Program-made: the position numbers and the translations under genes
In this document: positions 1-11,960 of the stretch, piece by piece
Layout: each line of letters opens with the position of its first letter
Position numbering within the stretch: position 1 is the first letter of the stretch
DNA from: Hetaerina americana
Lineage: Eukaryota; Arthropoda; Insecta; Odonata; Calopterygidae
Direction of reading: 5' to 3'
Length of the DNA: 64,000 bases
NCBI GenBank assembly: GCA_022747635.1
Contig: JAKTNV010000005.1
Location: forward strand, 88,261,969 to 88,325,968
The notes under the pieces: model-generated
What the model saw: the letters and a program-made list of their open reading frames with translations, nothing else
Told to the model about the DNA's origin: nothing
Databases searched by the model: none

Positions 1-555
1 CCTGAAACGTCTCTTTGTTTAGCAATTTTGTTGCAAACATGTCTATTGACAGTTAAAACCCCATCTTTTAGGTTGAAGTGATGAAAATAATGTAGCCCAC
101 AAACTATCTGGGTTTGAAATAATGGAAATACCTTTTAAAATCATTATTTCTCTATTCCTGCATTTCCACTCTAATCTGATGATGATGCCATATCTATTCT
201 TCATTCAACTAATTTTCATCTGACAGGTTGTAATTCAAGGTTTTTTACATTATATTTTGAAAAAGAAACTTTTTTTTAGCCAAACATCATTATCACATGT
301 TATCAATCTGAGGATTGGTTTTTGTAGCAGCTCCGCTAAGTGCCAGGCAATCTCTTCATTCCCTCCTTGCAATGGCAGTTTTCATTGCCAATTTCTCATA
401 ACTCATCCTTAGCTGCCCTCTGTAATTCAATCTCCTCACATTTAATTCAATTGTGATCTTGAGTGAACTATTGTGTAGGAAGGATATTTCCAGCCTATTT
501 CCTTCTTCTTGTTCTAGGCTTTGTTCTTTGATTCCTTTCTTGGAGTACTCATATT
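1..555. other. No gene recognised (left edge)
   Basis: AT-rich sequence with only short overlapping open frames on both strands and no domain I recognise. Nothing supports a host exon or an intact mobile element here. Confidence 0.5.
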
Positions 556-559
556 CATA

Positions 560-790
560 TGGACAAGATGTAATGAAAAAATACTGTGCATACAATGGCA
601 CAAGTAATCGTAGTCTAGCATGTTGCTGCCACTGTCCAAGATTTTAAAGCTAGCATTTAAACACAGGTATTTACCTCGGACAAATTCAGAGAACTACGGC
701 GGATACTGTGACTGTAACTTTCATTGAGTCATCTGCTAATCTGCCTTAAAATGCAGAAGTGTCAAAGTTTAAAAATCACTTGCCCTATTG
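560..790 (-). mobile_element. Old decayed copy of the composite tRNA-SINE
   Basis: This stretch follows, in the same order and with many substitutions, the distal and inner segments of the composite SINE seen intact at 3374-3740 and 17585-18051. Recognisable landmarks are the block resembling 'gccgtacatacaatgtcac', then a GTTAAAGCC-like and TTTAAACAC-like block, then 'gacaaattc', 'gtaactttca' and 'gagtcatctgctaat'. Its higher divergence implies it is older than the other copies. The tRNA-like head is missing or unrecognisable. Confidence 0.6.
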
Positions 791-1368
791 AAGTTTTTGC
801 ATTTCGTTGCACATTAGTTGATGACTTATTACAGTAACTGTTGAAGTCTCTCTCACAGTTCTTTGAATGAGGACAGGGAGCAAAAGCTGACAACAATGAG
901 GAGATACTCCTCATAAGAGGCATAAAAAGAGAAGAGGATGAGGTGAGGAAGGAGGATTGTGAAGAATGAGGAACCTCTCTCTCCAAGAGCAGGAGTGGCA
1001 CAAAGTTTCTTTGCATGTTGCGTCTATTTGATTGCCTTATAGAATGTCCATTTAGTTTAGTATTTATCAAATCAGAGTCCAATTTCAGCATACACAAGCT
1101 TAATGACCATTCACAGGATATATGTTGAATGAGCCTAAATGGAATGATTGGAAATGGTCATTTATCATTAGCACAAGTTTATTGAAGTGATGCTTTTCAG
1201 AAATATTTACTCTTTGGCTATGGAAAATATTTGTGCACAAATGTAATCACGAATGAGCTCTTAAATACAATATTAGATGATCATTTTACATTTATTTGTG
1301 TCACACATGCTTTCTCTTTGTTTGCACTTTCAAGGATCTTTTAATTCACATATAGCCTCTTTGGAATC
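791..1368. other. No gene recognised
   Basis: The 111-codon frame on the minus strand (762-1097) has low-complexity content, overlaps SINE debris at one end and has no family signature. I see nothing else. Confidence 0.5.
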
Positions 1369-1450
1369 AGGCTGGCACAGTGCCTAATGAGCTGCCTGTC
1401 CACCCCTAGAGCCCGAATTTGATTCCCGATGATGATGGCAGAATTTTTCA
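1369..1450 (+). mobile_element. tRNA-derived SINE head
   Basis: A tRNA-like segment with an A-box-like 'ggctggcacagtgcctaatg' and a degenerate B-box-like 'gaatttgattccc' at the normal tRNA spacing. These are the internal RNA polymerase III promoter elements of tRNA-derived SINEs. The 3' body is not clearly bounded. It does not form a convincing functional tRNA, so it is called a repeat. Confidence 0.5.
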
Positions 1451-1602
1451 GAGGCATCCCAATCCTCACTTGGGCCCTGTATTTAGGCACTTTAAGTGGA
1501 ATACACCATCCATTAAATGGGACATAATGTTGTAGACTCTTTGATGTCTTTAATTCAGAGTAGGGTTATGTCGAAGTCAGGATTCCCTTCACCCTTCCCC
1601 CT

Positions 1603-1800
1603 GCCGGCCCCGGTGGCGGCGGGGTAATGTCCTTGCCTACCAACCCAGAGGTCGCGGGTTCGATTCCCGCCTAGGTGGATTTTCCTCCATCTAGGGCTTG
1701 GTTGTATGCGATTGTCTTCAATGTAAGGGTTAGGTGGATGAAGGGACCATAGGTCTCAACCTCGCCCAATTAAGTCTATAAATAAATAACATAAATTCAT
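1603..1800 (+). mobile_element. tRNA-derived SINE with LINE-like 3' tail
   Basis: The head (about 1603-1676) is tRNA-like, with the B box 'gggttcgattcccgcc'. A body follows, then a tail containing 'gggttaggtgg' (1727-1737), 'tctcaacctcgccc' and AT-rich 'aaataaataa'. The tail resembles the 3' end of the LINE fragment at 61150-61200, as expected for a SINE that borrows the reverse transcriptase of a partner LINE by sharing its 3' end. Confidence 0.7.
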
Positions 1801-3373
1801 GGAAAATCCTACCCCTACCTATTAGTTACCCACCTATCTCTAATGGCACAAATTCTCTCTGTTGTTGGTCGCCTCCCCCATTAACAATTACGCAGCACTG
1901 CACCCAGCAATAACACTACACAGCACCAAAACGAAATGTGGTAGGCAAGCACCCTGTTTGACGCTCCTCATATGTACGCTAAGACCTGGTTCTCTAAGCC
2001 AGAAGTAGTTTTCTTGTCCTAAATTCACCATTTGCTGCCTTCCAGGTACAAATATGGAACAGTCCTCTCCCCCCATTTTGCCTTAATTAATCATTTCAGT
2101 TTGTCTGTTTGTGAGGTCTTGTAATGACTTTGAATTTGAGAAGTGGGCTCTGTTCCATGGAGTCTATTTCTCCATAGTTATGTCATTAGATTGGGAGTGT
2201 ATGAGGGGAAGGGCTGTAACTGTGGGTGGGGGAAACCTCTCAACAGGTTGTCTATTAACTCCTTCAGTAATGCCTGCTGACTAACTCATAGGATGGCATC
2301 TCTCTCATCCTAAACCTTTTGGTTGGTTGGGCACAGTTCGTCAATCCCCTCTTCTTGCCATGCCAGTGTCTTCATCTGTTGGTGGAATATATAGTCCAGA
2401 ATAGGATAATCACAAGGCTGAAATCAATATCTTTTGGTGGTACAATTTAGTATGGTAAGGAGATGCAATTAACCCAAACGCATGTTAATTGGAGGCCAAG
2501 ACTTGTAGAGAGTTTATGATATATTTACAAGTCAATCCATGCCCAAACAAATAAGCAACACCCTCCTCTGCTCTCCCTCAAACAACCAACCAGTGATATT
2601 AAAAAATTAATAATTACCAATTACTGCTCATCCCTTTGGACTGCCTAATTCACTTATAATGTGATAAAATATTAGCTTTCACTGTAGCACATTCTGCTAT
2701 CAAACAGGACCTTCCACGACTGGCATCTAGAAATCATTTATGTTGTTAAGTAGAGAGAAATTTAGGAACAAAAAATAATACAAAGTTACATTTTAGAGCT
2801 GTTCAATTTGGGGTTGTCGTAAAATTAGCTTGATTTTCAGTGAAATATGTGTATGTGGTGAAGATTTCATTCATTTGATGCCCATTTTTACGTCACTGGC
2901 CCCCTAAGCAAATAGATACATTTTCAGTTTGCCTGTGCTTGCTTTTGATGATGAAAAATGTTTTCCACAAAGACGTTTGTTCACATTGGGAAGAAAAAAA
3001 AGTCTCATGGGGGGTTGGACTTTTGAAAGGATGAGGAACATGCTGTTTTTTGCAAGATAATCACCATTTAGCCGTGAATTTTCCTTAAACCACCATGTGC
3101 AAACATCTCTCATTTTGAATATTTCTAATATTGCTCCTAATGCTATTAAATGATTTTCTCTGACAATATAAGCAGTGGTGTTAATGTTTACTTCCACCAG
3201 AGCAGTGACTGGAGCCCCACCTTCCTGAAATTATTTCCCCCTAAAAACATTTTAAACCATCTTCTAGCTCTGCTCTAAGAATGAGCAAACTCTTAATAAG
3301 CCTCCCATAGCATTATATAGGCCTTGCCCGAGGATTGTCTCAGGCAAAAGCAAAATTTAAATGTAGTATCATG
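1801..3373. other. No gene recognised
   Basis: Unique-looking AT-rich sequence. The small minus-strand frames at 1888-2076 and 2904-3197 carry no recognisable motif and no splice-site support. Confidence 0.45.
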
Positions 3374-3740
3374 TTCCAAAGAAACTGCGGGAGATACCGC
3401 AACAGTAACTTTTAACGGAGTCATCCGCTAATGTGCATTTCAATGCAACAATTTCAGAGTGTAAAAATCATTCGCCTTGACTGGGATCTGAACCCAGATC
3501 CGTCAATATCCAGTCGAGTGCTTTAGCCACTTAAGCTACCGAGGCGTCCTCTTAAACTCTGAAATTTTGGAGCTTTTAAAGGAACTAGATGTTGTGACGA
3601 AATGCCGTACATACAATGTCACGCATTCGTATTCGTGTGCGACGTGCCACAGTCCACGAGGTTAAAGCCAACTTTAAACACTTATGGTGTTTATCCTTTG
3701 ACAAATTCCAAAGAAACTGCGGGAGATAACGCAATCATTG
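3374..3740 (-). mobile_element. Composite tRNA-SINE, one full 332-bp period plus start of the next
   Basis: Contains, reading along the + strand: a tail block beginning TTCCAAAGAAACTGCGGGAG, a tRNA-like block in reverse (3472-3546, B box in reverse as 'gggatctgaaccc'), a linker with 'ctctgaaattttgg', and a distal block with 'gatgttgtgacgaaatgccg'. At 3706 the first block starts again, giving a 332-bp period. The same period is seen at 12.37-12.71 kb. The tRNA-like part has D, anticodon and T arms but belongs to a dispersed family, so it is not called a tRNA gene. Confidence 0.8.
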
Positions 3741-4764
3741 CTGTAGGTAAACTGAGCATGTTTCGATTTACAAAGTCTACCGCTGATCCAATACTTGAGT
3801 AAAATTAATAAGAATTTTACTACATACAAGCTATCTAGCTAATAGTATACATTTGGGGTTGTCTCCCTACCACAAGGGGTTTTTCTTATCTAGGTAACCC
3901 ATCACATACTTTTGTTATTAATTCATTGTCTACCCATTAATATCTATAATATCTATGCTCCTTGGGAAAATGCTGAAATATTTGAGGGTATGAGTTAAGC
4001 AGTATCCATTGGATTACATAAGGGATACGAAGTAGCATAAAATTGGTTTGCACGAAAAATGGACACAAATTTTCATCCTTTCAAACCTGGAATCAGAAGC
4101 CATTTAATTGCTGGGCACCACGTGAAAGCTCTGTTGGAAGTTTAGTATATGCTGCTGCTTGGCATTGCTAGGATTAGAATCCCATCTTGTGGGTTCATCC
4201 GGTATAACTCTTTTAACATGCATCCAGGTTTTTTTTTGGCATTTTGTTGCCCACACATGCTTGGCATAAATGTTTAAAATGACTTACAATTTGCCAAGTT
4301 TAACTGGCAGGTCATTGTCTGTTGTTTGGTTTCATACTCTTATCTTCTTAGAACAGTAAATATATATAAAAAGCTATGCCTGCTTTTTCCTCTCTCTCAG
4401 ACACTTAACCAAAAATGCCTTAACCTGTTATCTTCACAATGTGAAACTTTTGGCACTAAAATAACATCAAGGTAAAGATTTTTTGGTCCATGAGAATCTT
4501 TGTTAAATGTGCAGTTATACTCATACAGCTGTTAGTTGCAGTGGAAGTCCACGGTCTTTAGTGATTGATGGGTGGAGTTCTTGAAGATCTTAACCTCACT
4601 TTTTGCTTTCTCGAAAAGATTGTGAATCCCAAAAGCACATTAGTGCTTTCTAGTCAAAATAATACATCAAGACTCCACACATTAAATCGAAGTACAGAAG
4701 CCTTTATCTTCCAGTATACTGCATGGTTAATTTTCAAAAAATATCATTTTCGTAATCATCTCGG
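3741..4764. other. No gene recognised
   Basis: AT-rich noncoding sequence. The open frame at 4565-4819 runs into the hairpin at 4765-4807 and has no family resemblance. Confidence 0.45.
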
Positions 4765-4807
4765 CCTTTGGATCACTAGCAGGTTTACATCCCTAGTGAT
4801 CCAAGGG
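4765..4807. repeat. 15-bp-arm hairpin
   Basis: Left arm 4765-4779 (cctttggatcactag) and right arm 4793-4807 are inverted copies with one mismatch, separated by a 13-nt loop. It could be a relic of a fold-back element. No function can be assigned. Confidence 0.7.
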
Positions 4808-5054
4808 CTAAGTTGCTAGCAAAAATTATATCTGTTGATAATCAGCCATACAGTGTAGTGAAAGATACTGTTTCTATTAACAAGGTTACTTCCAGTTATT
4901 CAGAGTGGAACAGGGTGGAAAAGGCTGCTGTACTTCGATTTCATATTATATTGCATCATTACTGCCAGGTTTACACTGTAGGTAATCCCAAAAGAATATA
5001 GTATACCCTTGTTTATTAACTCTTATACTTTATGCTTTCAGGCTTCACTTCATG

Positions 5055-5149
5055 GAATTGTGTGATGTCCATAATAAAGGAGTTTGTCATTTTCCACTGA
5101 CGAGTCTGTGGAAAATTACAAACTCCTTTGATGTGGACACATTCAATTC
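5055..5149. repeat. Fold-back (MITE-like) hairpin with ~43-bp arms
   Basis: The left arm (5055-5097) and right arm (5108-5149) are imperfect inverted copies around a 10-nt loop. Matching blocks include 'aaaggagtttgt' against 'acaaactccttt', and 'ttttccac' against 'gtggaaaa'. The size and structure suit a miniature inverted-repeat element. No clear target duplication is visible. Confidence 0.7.
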
Positions 5150-5475
5150 AGTGTTTGCTGTTGGCATTGTTATTTGGACTTGGTTTCCCTAATAATAGTA
5201 TTGCATTCGCTAATTTTTTTTAATTTAATACATTCATTAGTGAAATCAATGGGAGGTCAATATATTTTTTTCTACTGGAAATTAATCCTATCCATATTTG
5301 GCGATAAAAAATAATTTATCAGTGTAAACCACTAAATTTAAACGAATTGAAATTTCTTTTATTTGCATGGTTGTACTTTTCTTACTCCCATTAAACTGAT
5401 TTTTCTTCTTGTTTTATAATAAGGATATACCATGCAAACATACAAATGATTTAAAGCATTATCATTTAATTTTAA

Positions 5476-6531
5476 CCCTCTTAGTGCGGGGGGGATTTCA
5501 GGGGTACTAGTGAGAAGTGCGAAGTGTAATTTAAGAAAATGTATCACCTTAGGAAAAAAAACATTATGAAGTTATTTGTTTAGATATCCATATGCAGTTT
5601 TTTTATTTTAAAATATAATATTGTAGTTAATAATGATGTAATACATTTACATCATCTGAATAATAAATGTAATTATTACAGTATCATAAATTTGAAGAAT
5701 ATTTTTTTAGCAATAATATTTCGATTTTTAGACACAAAAATAATATTTTTTAAAAAACATTTTTCAATTAAACTACGATATTTAAATATAATAAAGAATC
5801 AAAAAGACATATAGAAAATATTATAAATAAATAACGAAAAACCAGTGAGGTACAAATTTTTTTGTCAGCCTCTGCATAGTTCGATTTTGTTGAAAAGGCT
5901 GATCTCACTGAGTCAAATTGGGACTTTTCCCCTTTCCTTGAGACTGCGGCAATGTGCTTACAATCTAAAGGCAGAAAGAAACTAAGTTCTAACTCACAGA
6001 GAACTGCTGACAATGTAATCCATTACACAGAGTGCAATTGATTAGATACGACGGACAGCAAGAGAAACCAAAATGATTACAAAGCAGTGCTCTCATTTCC
6101 ATCGTCTCAACAAAGTCTGAATAAGCAGGTATATATCAACACCACGACACCACAACACATTCAAGAGGTTACAGATGAAAACAGATTAGTAGCCTTTCAG
6201 TGGCTTTTCATAGTGGAAAGACTACTCAGAAAAAAAAACGAGCAAACAATTAGGCAGAGCCTCCCGACATGTACAAAACTGAACGAAAAATTGTGGTAAG
6301 ATATATACTTTTTTAAAAGCATTTAAAATTGCTAATAAAAAATTTTAAAAAAATTTACGTAATTCTGTGGAATTCAGCCTATCGATAGCACAAAAACCAT
6401 AAATTATTAAAGAAAAAACCATAAGTTACAACGATTTAAACAAAAGCCTACGCAAGAGCCGATATATCGGCCCGCCGCACTTTTCGCCAGGGATACGAAA
6501 GCCGATATATCGGCCCGCCGCACTAAGAGGG
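5476..6531. mobile_element. Non-autonomous piggyBac-like element, 1,056 bp
   Basis: Both ends carry the inverted repeat CCCTCTTAGTGCG, and each end is flanked by TTAA (5472-5475 and 6532-6535). TTAA duplication plus CCC-starting termini is the signature of the piggyBac superfamily. The right subterminal part has an exact 23-bp direct repeat (6458-6480 and 6501-6523) built on the palindrome CCGATATATCGG. No transposase is present; the internal 81-codon frame at 5768-6013 is not recognisable. It would need a transposase supplied from elsewhere. Confidence 0.75.
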
Positions 6532-6535
6532 TTAA

Positions 6536-8517
6536 TGAATGGTGAATAATCTGTGCCCTCCAAAATACATTTCCCGCTGATAGGCAGTGAGATGGCATAG
6601 TATGTGCAATTATGCCCTGCTCCTGTGTTGGGAAAAGTTGATTGATTTGTGGAAACATTAATTCGAATTAAGATTTTATAACTATCATTATTGCATTAAT
6701 ATTTTAATAATACAGTTGTTTTTCCTTTTTTTTGTCCTATAGGATTGTCATAGTTCCAGTGAAGTGTTATAGAATTAATGGACAACTACTGTGCACTCAG
6801 CAGAGAAAGAAGTGGCTTAAAGTAATTTGGCACTGTGTGCTCCAAAGGCAAGCCGAAACATCTCAGGGCAGATTTTTTAAGCTGTTCATGCAGGCATTGG
6901 CTTGGAAATTTCCAGAAAAGTGTTAACTGTGCATTAATAAAGCCTCGTGATGTGAACAATCACTCTTTCTGCCCTCTGTCAAACTAAGAAATGAAGTTCC
7001 TTCTCTTATTGTCACACCACCTTCTTAAGCATTTTCACCACCCCCGAGGCCTCTCAGACAAAATTATTTCAGTGAGTGTTTAACAAACAACGGTGTTTTG
7101 TTGGTGAACAAAGTGAAACTTCAGTTACTGAGGATGGTATCCAAAACGTAGTCTGAATACTTGGGTTTAATGCTGGACTTTTGTCTGATGTCACGTACAA
7201 ACCAATGTTTTCTTGAATATGATGATAACCAACCATTGAATAATTAATTTCTAGAGGTATTTATATACTTTATATATATATTATATATATGTTTGTAATG
7301 TGCATGACCCACAATTGAATTTCACCTTGTTTTTATTCATATACATATATGTAGAAATATATCATTTATTGAATGGGTGCTATATGAAGTCACTGCTGTA
7401 CACCAGATGAAAGATGCCCTGCCATTATTAATCAATTTTGTTATTACTCGTATTCCCAGAAAGCATTTTTACAGAAATTTTATTGCTAATGTGCAACTAA
7501 CTAAATTTTATACTCATTCTGTTTGTATTATGTGTGGAAGCAATTTGTTATTCCATCAGTGATTTATGCAATAGTTGTATTCGCAAGTCTTACTCTTTTT
7601 AAGATGGGCCAAAAATGAACACTGGGGTAGTTTTGCTATCACTTTGATGGGACTCAAGCTTCTTATGATTTTGACAGAGTATTGTTGTCAGCTTTTTCAT
7701 TAAATAATGAAATTTTTACTTGTCTTTGAAACTGTAAATAGAGAAAAGGAATCATATTTTGTGATCATGTGATGAAATTTGTTACAAGGTCTTCTTTATA
7801 TTAAAAATGAAAAATAGAGACACTTAACGTGTTCATGTGTGTTCCCTATCTGCTTGGTGAAGCATGCGTCATTGTTTTGTTTTTGTCTTGGTGTAGAAGT
7901 GTTCCACATCTATGGGAAAATCAATAAAATTATTGATAAATTTAAGCCTTCACCTAAATGTTTTCACTCTTGTCTCCATTTTTTAAATTTTTTGCAAAAA
8001 TATTACATTGGAATACTTATAATATTATCTCTATATTGCAGTCACTAGAACACACTTAAATTTGAGCCACAAAACTCTTTTAACTGCATGTAGGTGGAGG
8101 TTTTTGCATTTTAATTGTTTCTGCATTAACAGCCCGATCTCTCCTCTGAATGTCCTCATGGGCATAGACCACAGATGATAGTAACCCATCCCTGCTGTAA
8201 TCTTTGTGATGTGTAACCTCCTGGTGAGGCATTAATTCACTCTGTAAGGTTTATACTACACCCATTAAAATTGGAAACATTGAACAAGACTGGCTGTTTT
8301 CACTGCATTCCTAATTGTCACATTAAACTTTTGACTACAGAGATGAAACTTTGATATTTTTCATTGATTTATTATTTGATAAGTGCTCACTTTCTTGCAG
8401 TAACAGGGTAATGTATATAAAAAGTGATATAATAAATATGTGATTTGTAACTCCCAATTAATAATTACCTGCTTTTTGTATGCATAAATTTATATGTGAA
8501 GGGTACTATAATTATGA
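6536..8517 (+). other. Possible terminal exon and long 3' UTR of an unseen upstream gene
   Basis: A strong acceptor-like tract (T/C-rich, ending 'gtcctatag') at 6721-6743 is followed by about 60 open codons to a stop at 6926, with AATAAA at 6936-6941. Another AATAAA lies at 7923-7928. The peptide has no domain I recognise, and no upstream exon is visible. It may be untranslated or chance. An AT microsatellite lies near 7260-7350. Confidence 0.25.
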
Positions 8518-8617
8518 AATTTATAAAGATGAAAAGATTCGCTGCGTAAAGTGAATGTGAGGACCAAATTTATAAAGATGAAAAGATTCGCTGCGTAAAG
8601 TGAATGTGAGGACCAAA
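8518..8617. repeat. Two-copy 49-bp tandem duplication
   Basis: The block starting 'ttataaagatgaaaagattc' at 8521 is repeated at 8570 with no differences that I can see, through 'gtgaggaccaaat'. Perfect identity means a recent slippage or duplication event, or an assembly artefact. Confidence 0.9.
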
Positions 8618-8929
8618 TAACTGCTGATGTAATCTGTACCTTGGGCTGATTTTGTTCACCTACGTCATTACAGCTTGAGAAAAAGAGGCTATTGTTGACA
8701 ATGCTATTCTTAATGAAAATTGATGTCTATACCCCATATCAAATGCTTCAGTCTCTTTTCAGAATGTAAAAGATTCCCTACCTTGCCTTATTTATTTTTA
8801 ACATTTGGCTTTAAATAAAGAACATACAGCTTGTAGGAACCTATCATAATAATATGAAAAAAACCACTGTCCATTAACAACTTGAAGGTTTTTTTGTTAA
8901 GATAGGGTAGAACTTATCTCGAAGAGATA

Positions 8930-9120
8930 TTTAAGAGGACGCCTCGGTAGCTTAAGTGGCTAAAGCACTCGACCGGATATTGAGGGATCTGGGTTCGAGT
9001 CCCAGTCAAGGCGAATGATTTTTACGCTCTGAAATTGTTGCATTGAAATGCACATTAGCGGATGACTCCGTTAAAAGTTACTGTTGCGGCATCTCCCGCA
9101 GTTTCTTTGGAATTTGTCAC
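8930..9120 (+). mobile_element. Composite tRNA-SINE, forward tRNA head plus tail
   Basis: The tRNA-like head at 8940-9013 folds as a cloverleaf: acceptor CGCCTCG with complementary 3' strand, D stem GCTT/AAGC, anticodon stem CTCGA/TTGAG, T arm CTGGG-TTCGAGT-CCCAG. The tail runs through 'gctctgaaattgttgcattg' to 'cagtttctttggaatttgtc'. The 7-nt anticodon loop reads CCGGATA and lacks the usual U33. The same unit recurs across the window, so it is a SINE and not a tRNA gene. Confidence 0.85.
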
Positions 9121-10269
9121 ACAAGCCCAATGGCATGAGAAATTCACACATGGGGGAGGGGGCGGTTCCTTTACCTGTGTTGCCAATTGTTTCCCAGGAA
9201 GATATGTGGTACCTTAAAGTCACTCGGCTTGAGTGAAGCTGAGGGTTGAATGCATGTATTATTGTTGATAGCCCAGAGCTATACTAACTGCACTACCATA
9301 CCCTTAACTAACATGAAAATGGACATAAAATCAATGCATAGTTCCTCAGGATGTCTTGTTCAATGAAGGAAAACACTTCTCCAAAAGTCACCTGATCTTT
9401 GCTTCTACAAATTTATTCATGATCTGGTGTTAATATTTAGGCTAAGAATAATTTCCCCTAACATTAATGGATGAAATTATTCATATATTCCCAATTGAAT
9501 AACCTTTCCCATTCATATGCGTGATAAATTATTTTTTAATGTAAATAATGATTAATATATGCTAATCCTATTGACACACTTTCATTCTGATCTCATTCTT
9601 AATGAACCAACAAATACTTAATGTTTGCACCGCTGTAGAAATGGGTGAGATTAAAAAAAGCCTCTTTCTTTTTCTACTAAAACACAATGCTGGAGTCCTC
9701 AAGGAAAGTTGGTGATATTGCTTCATTTTTGCAGCTTTTGAGATTATTTGTTTATCATGGAATATTATATAATTAAAGTTATAAAAGCAAAAATGTTTAA
9801 ATTCCAATATAAATTTATAATAATAATACTTACTCACTTCATCCCATCAAAAATTAATTAGGTACGTGGCACAGGAATAAATTTTATGATATTATTAATC
9901 ATATTCTAAAGCCAACATTTTGCTAAAATACTTCATTTTTTCCAGTAATTTAGTAATTCCATGCATCATAATGTATTTTCATTAAAACCTTTAAGATTTA
10001 CACTTAATTTGATTCAATAATTTTCTTGTGAACCCTATATTCCACTAAGTTTAAGGACTGTGTCAACTCTGTTTCTTACTCCAGATCATATGCCTGTATA
10101 TAGGTGAGAATATTTTTTCATAATTTGGTGTTTGAGATTATCATACATGTGAAATCTATAGATTGCCTTGTGTTGAACTTAACAAGATTAGAGGCAGGCT
10201 TTGATGATCCCTTAAACAAATATTCTCATGGACTTTTTAAGCCCTAGTTCACACAAAATAACCTTCCAC
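9121..10269. other. No gene recognised
   Basis: AT-rich sequence. The minus-strand frame at 9568-9837 shows no family signature. Confidence 0.45.
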
Positions 10270-11960
10270 TTAAGTATTGATGCATCAACTGCTCATTGTA
10301 TTTTCTAACATTTTCATGTCCTGCAAAATGTCCATCAATTGCATCTTCTTCCCAGTTACCCAGGATCCTTCTCTCATACAGACTACTGCATTCCGCTTCC
10401 TCTCATCTCCTATACCCACTGCTTCTGCCATCTTAGAATTTCTCTCTACAACCGTCTCTTTCCCAACATTTGTATTCCTCTGTATCCTATTAATTTTTCC
10501 ATTTGTCTCCTTATTCAAATCTCTAACGCCTTCAGTTTATTTGCATTTCATTTTCTCAGTCATGTTTCTGAACTGTGCAGTGCAAATATCCAATTTGTAT
10601 TTCACCAATATTTACTCATTACTTCCCATGATTCTTGGTCATCAATTCCTTTCTCTTGATAAATGCTTCTTTAGCTAAGAAAATTCTTTCAAATATCCTC
10701 CTGATAAAAATGCCCACTTTCTTCCAAAATACTCACCAAATAGGTACATTGTTCAACCTGCTCTGATTTACTTCCACCCATTTCAATTTTAATACTATAG
10801 GAAAAATAATATAATTAATTAGGGAATATAATATTAACAACTTTTTGAAAGATGTTGAATTTTAAAGTATGGCGGTAAGAATAAATCACACCATCCTTTA
10901 TGATAGAACCCTTCACTTTGTACCTAATCATTTTCTGCCCGGGAAATAAATTCATTGCGCTCAATTTTTTATATGTAATTAGCAGCCATTATTTTTTAAT
11001 ATTTATTTTTACTTTTGTTTCATTTATTAAAATGTTATTATTTTTCATACTGCTACTGGCATCACATGTACCTCTCCCATTCCTCAACTTGGGCTGATTA
11101 TTCTTACGTAATAATTTTTCATCTTCTCCATCCTTTTATAATGATTCTAAGTGCCACCTTAGGTGCATACAATTTATTTAAAAAATTTGTTCCATAGTCA
11201 GAAAATATGGCTACCTTCCCTTTTTTGGGATGGGAACTAATCCTGATCTGACATAGTCCTCTGGCCAAATCTCTCCCTCTCATATGCTACAAATTAGCTC
11301 TTAAAAACTCCCTCTCACATTTTTCTAAACCATTAATCAGTTGGGCAGAGATTCTATCTATCCCAACAGCATAATTTGATTTCCTTTCTCTCAATACCAT
11401 TCATATCATGCACTCAAGTATACCTGATCCTAAGCCATCCTGATCTACTTCATGTTCTCTTTTTGTTATGTATTCTTTTCTTCTCTCTCGAATCTCTCCT
11501 GAGTCAATTTATAATTTTCCTGCCATAGCTTTGATCGTGTGCATGGATTTTTCCTTCTTATTTCCTACGAGTAGTTGCACCTTCCAGTGAAGTGCACCCA
11601 TTTCGCCCTTCCTTTGTAAACCATCCATATCCTTACACTGTGTCTTCCACAATGCTTCTTTCTCCCTCCTAGTTTCCGACCTCAGGTTATTATCTGTGTG
11701 TACCTCCTCCTATCTAATTCTGTTAATATTCTTCCATTTTCTTCTTTTGTCTCTCTTCCTAATCATCTTGTCTGTAATCCATAGTATCTTTGCCCCTCTC
11801 CAATATACTATTCCAATATTTTTGTATGAGGCTTCTGTTCTACCCATCTCCCTTTCCGCTCTCATAAATTGAAAGCTGCTAGTAACTCCCGTTAATAAAG
11901 CCTCCTTTCTTTTCATCCACATTAATGTTCCTGCATTCCATTTCCTCAACCATCTTCCCT
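10270..11960 (-). pseudogene. Decayed LINE reverse transcriptase, CFDP2-like/RTE-type
   Basis: Reading the minus strand from 11.95 down to 10.28 kb and tolerating stops and frameshifts, I find LINE landmarks in the right order: a PEDYVRSGLVPIPKKG-like block, an EQVEQCTYL...ESG...QEDI block (the FKYLGS region after the RT domain), a SSETWTLRKE-like block, and an open 77-codon C-terminal part at 10285-10518 (NVGKETVVERNSKMAEA; GSWVTGKKMQLMDIL). This is the usual layout of LINEs whose fragments are often annotated as craniofacial-development-protein-2-like. It is non-functional. Exact ends are uncertain. Confidence 0.6.

Noticed and set aside
8940..9013. A tRNA gene with a cloverleaf and both pol III boxes
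   Set aside because: The same sequence recurs at 3.5, 12.5, 12.8, 17.7 and 17.95 kb with a fixed non-tRNA tail and target duplications, the anticodon loop lacks U33, and no terminator context is seen. It is a SINE head.
10277..10678. 133-codon hydrophobic + strand frame suggesting a membrane protein
   Set aside because: The opposite strand carries a recognisable decayed LINE C-terminus. The hydrophobic frame is the complement of its lysine/glutamate-rich codons.
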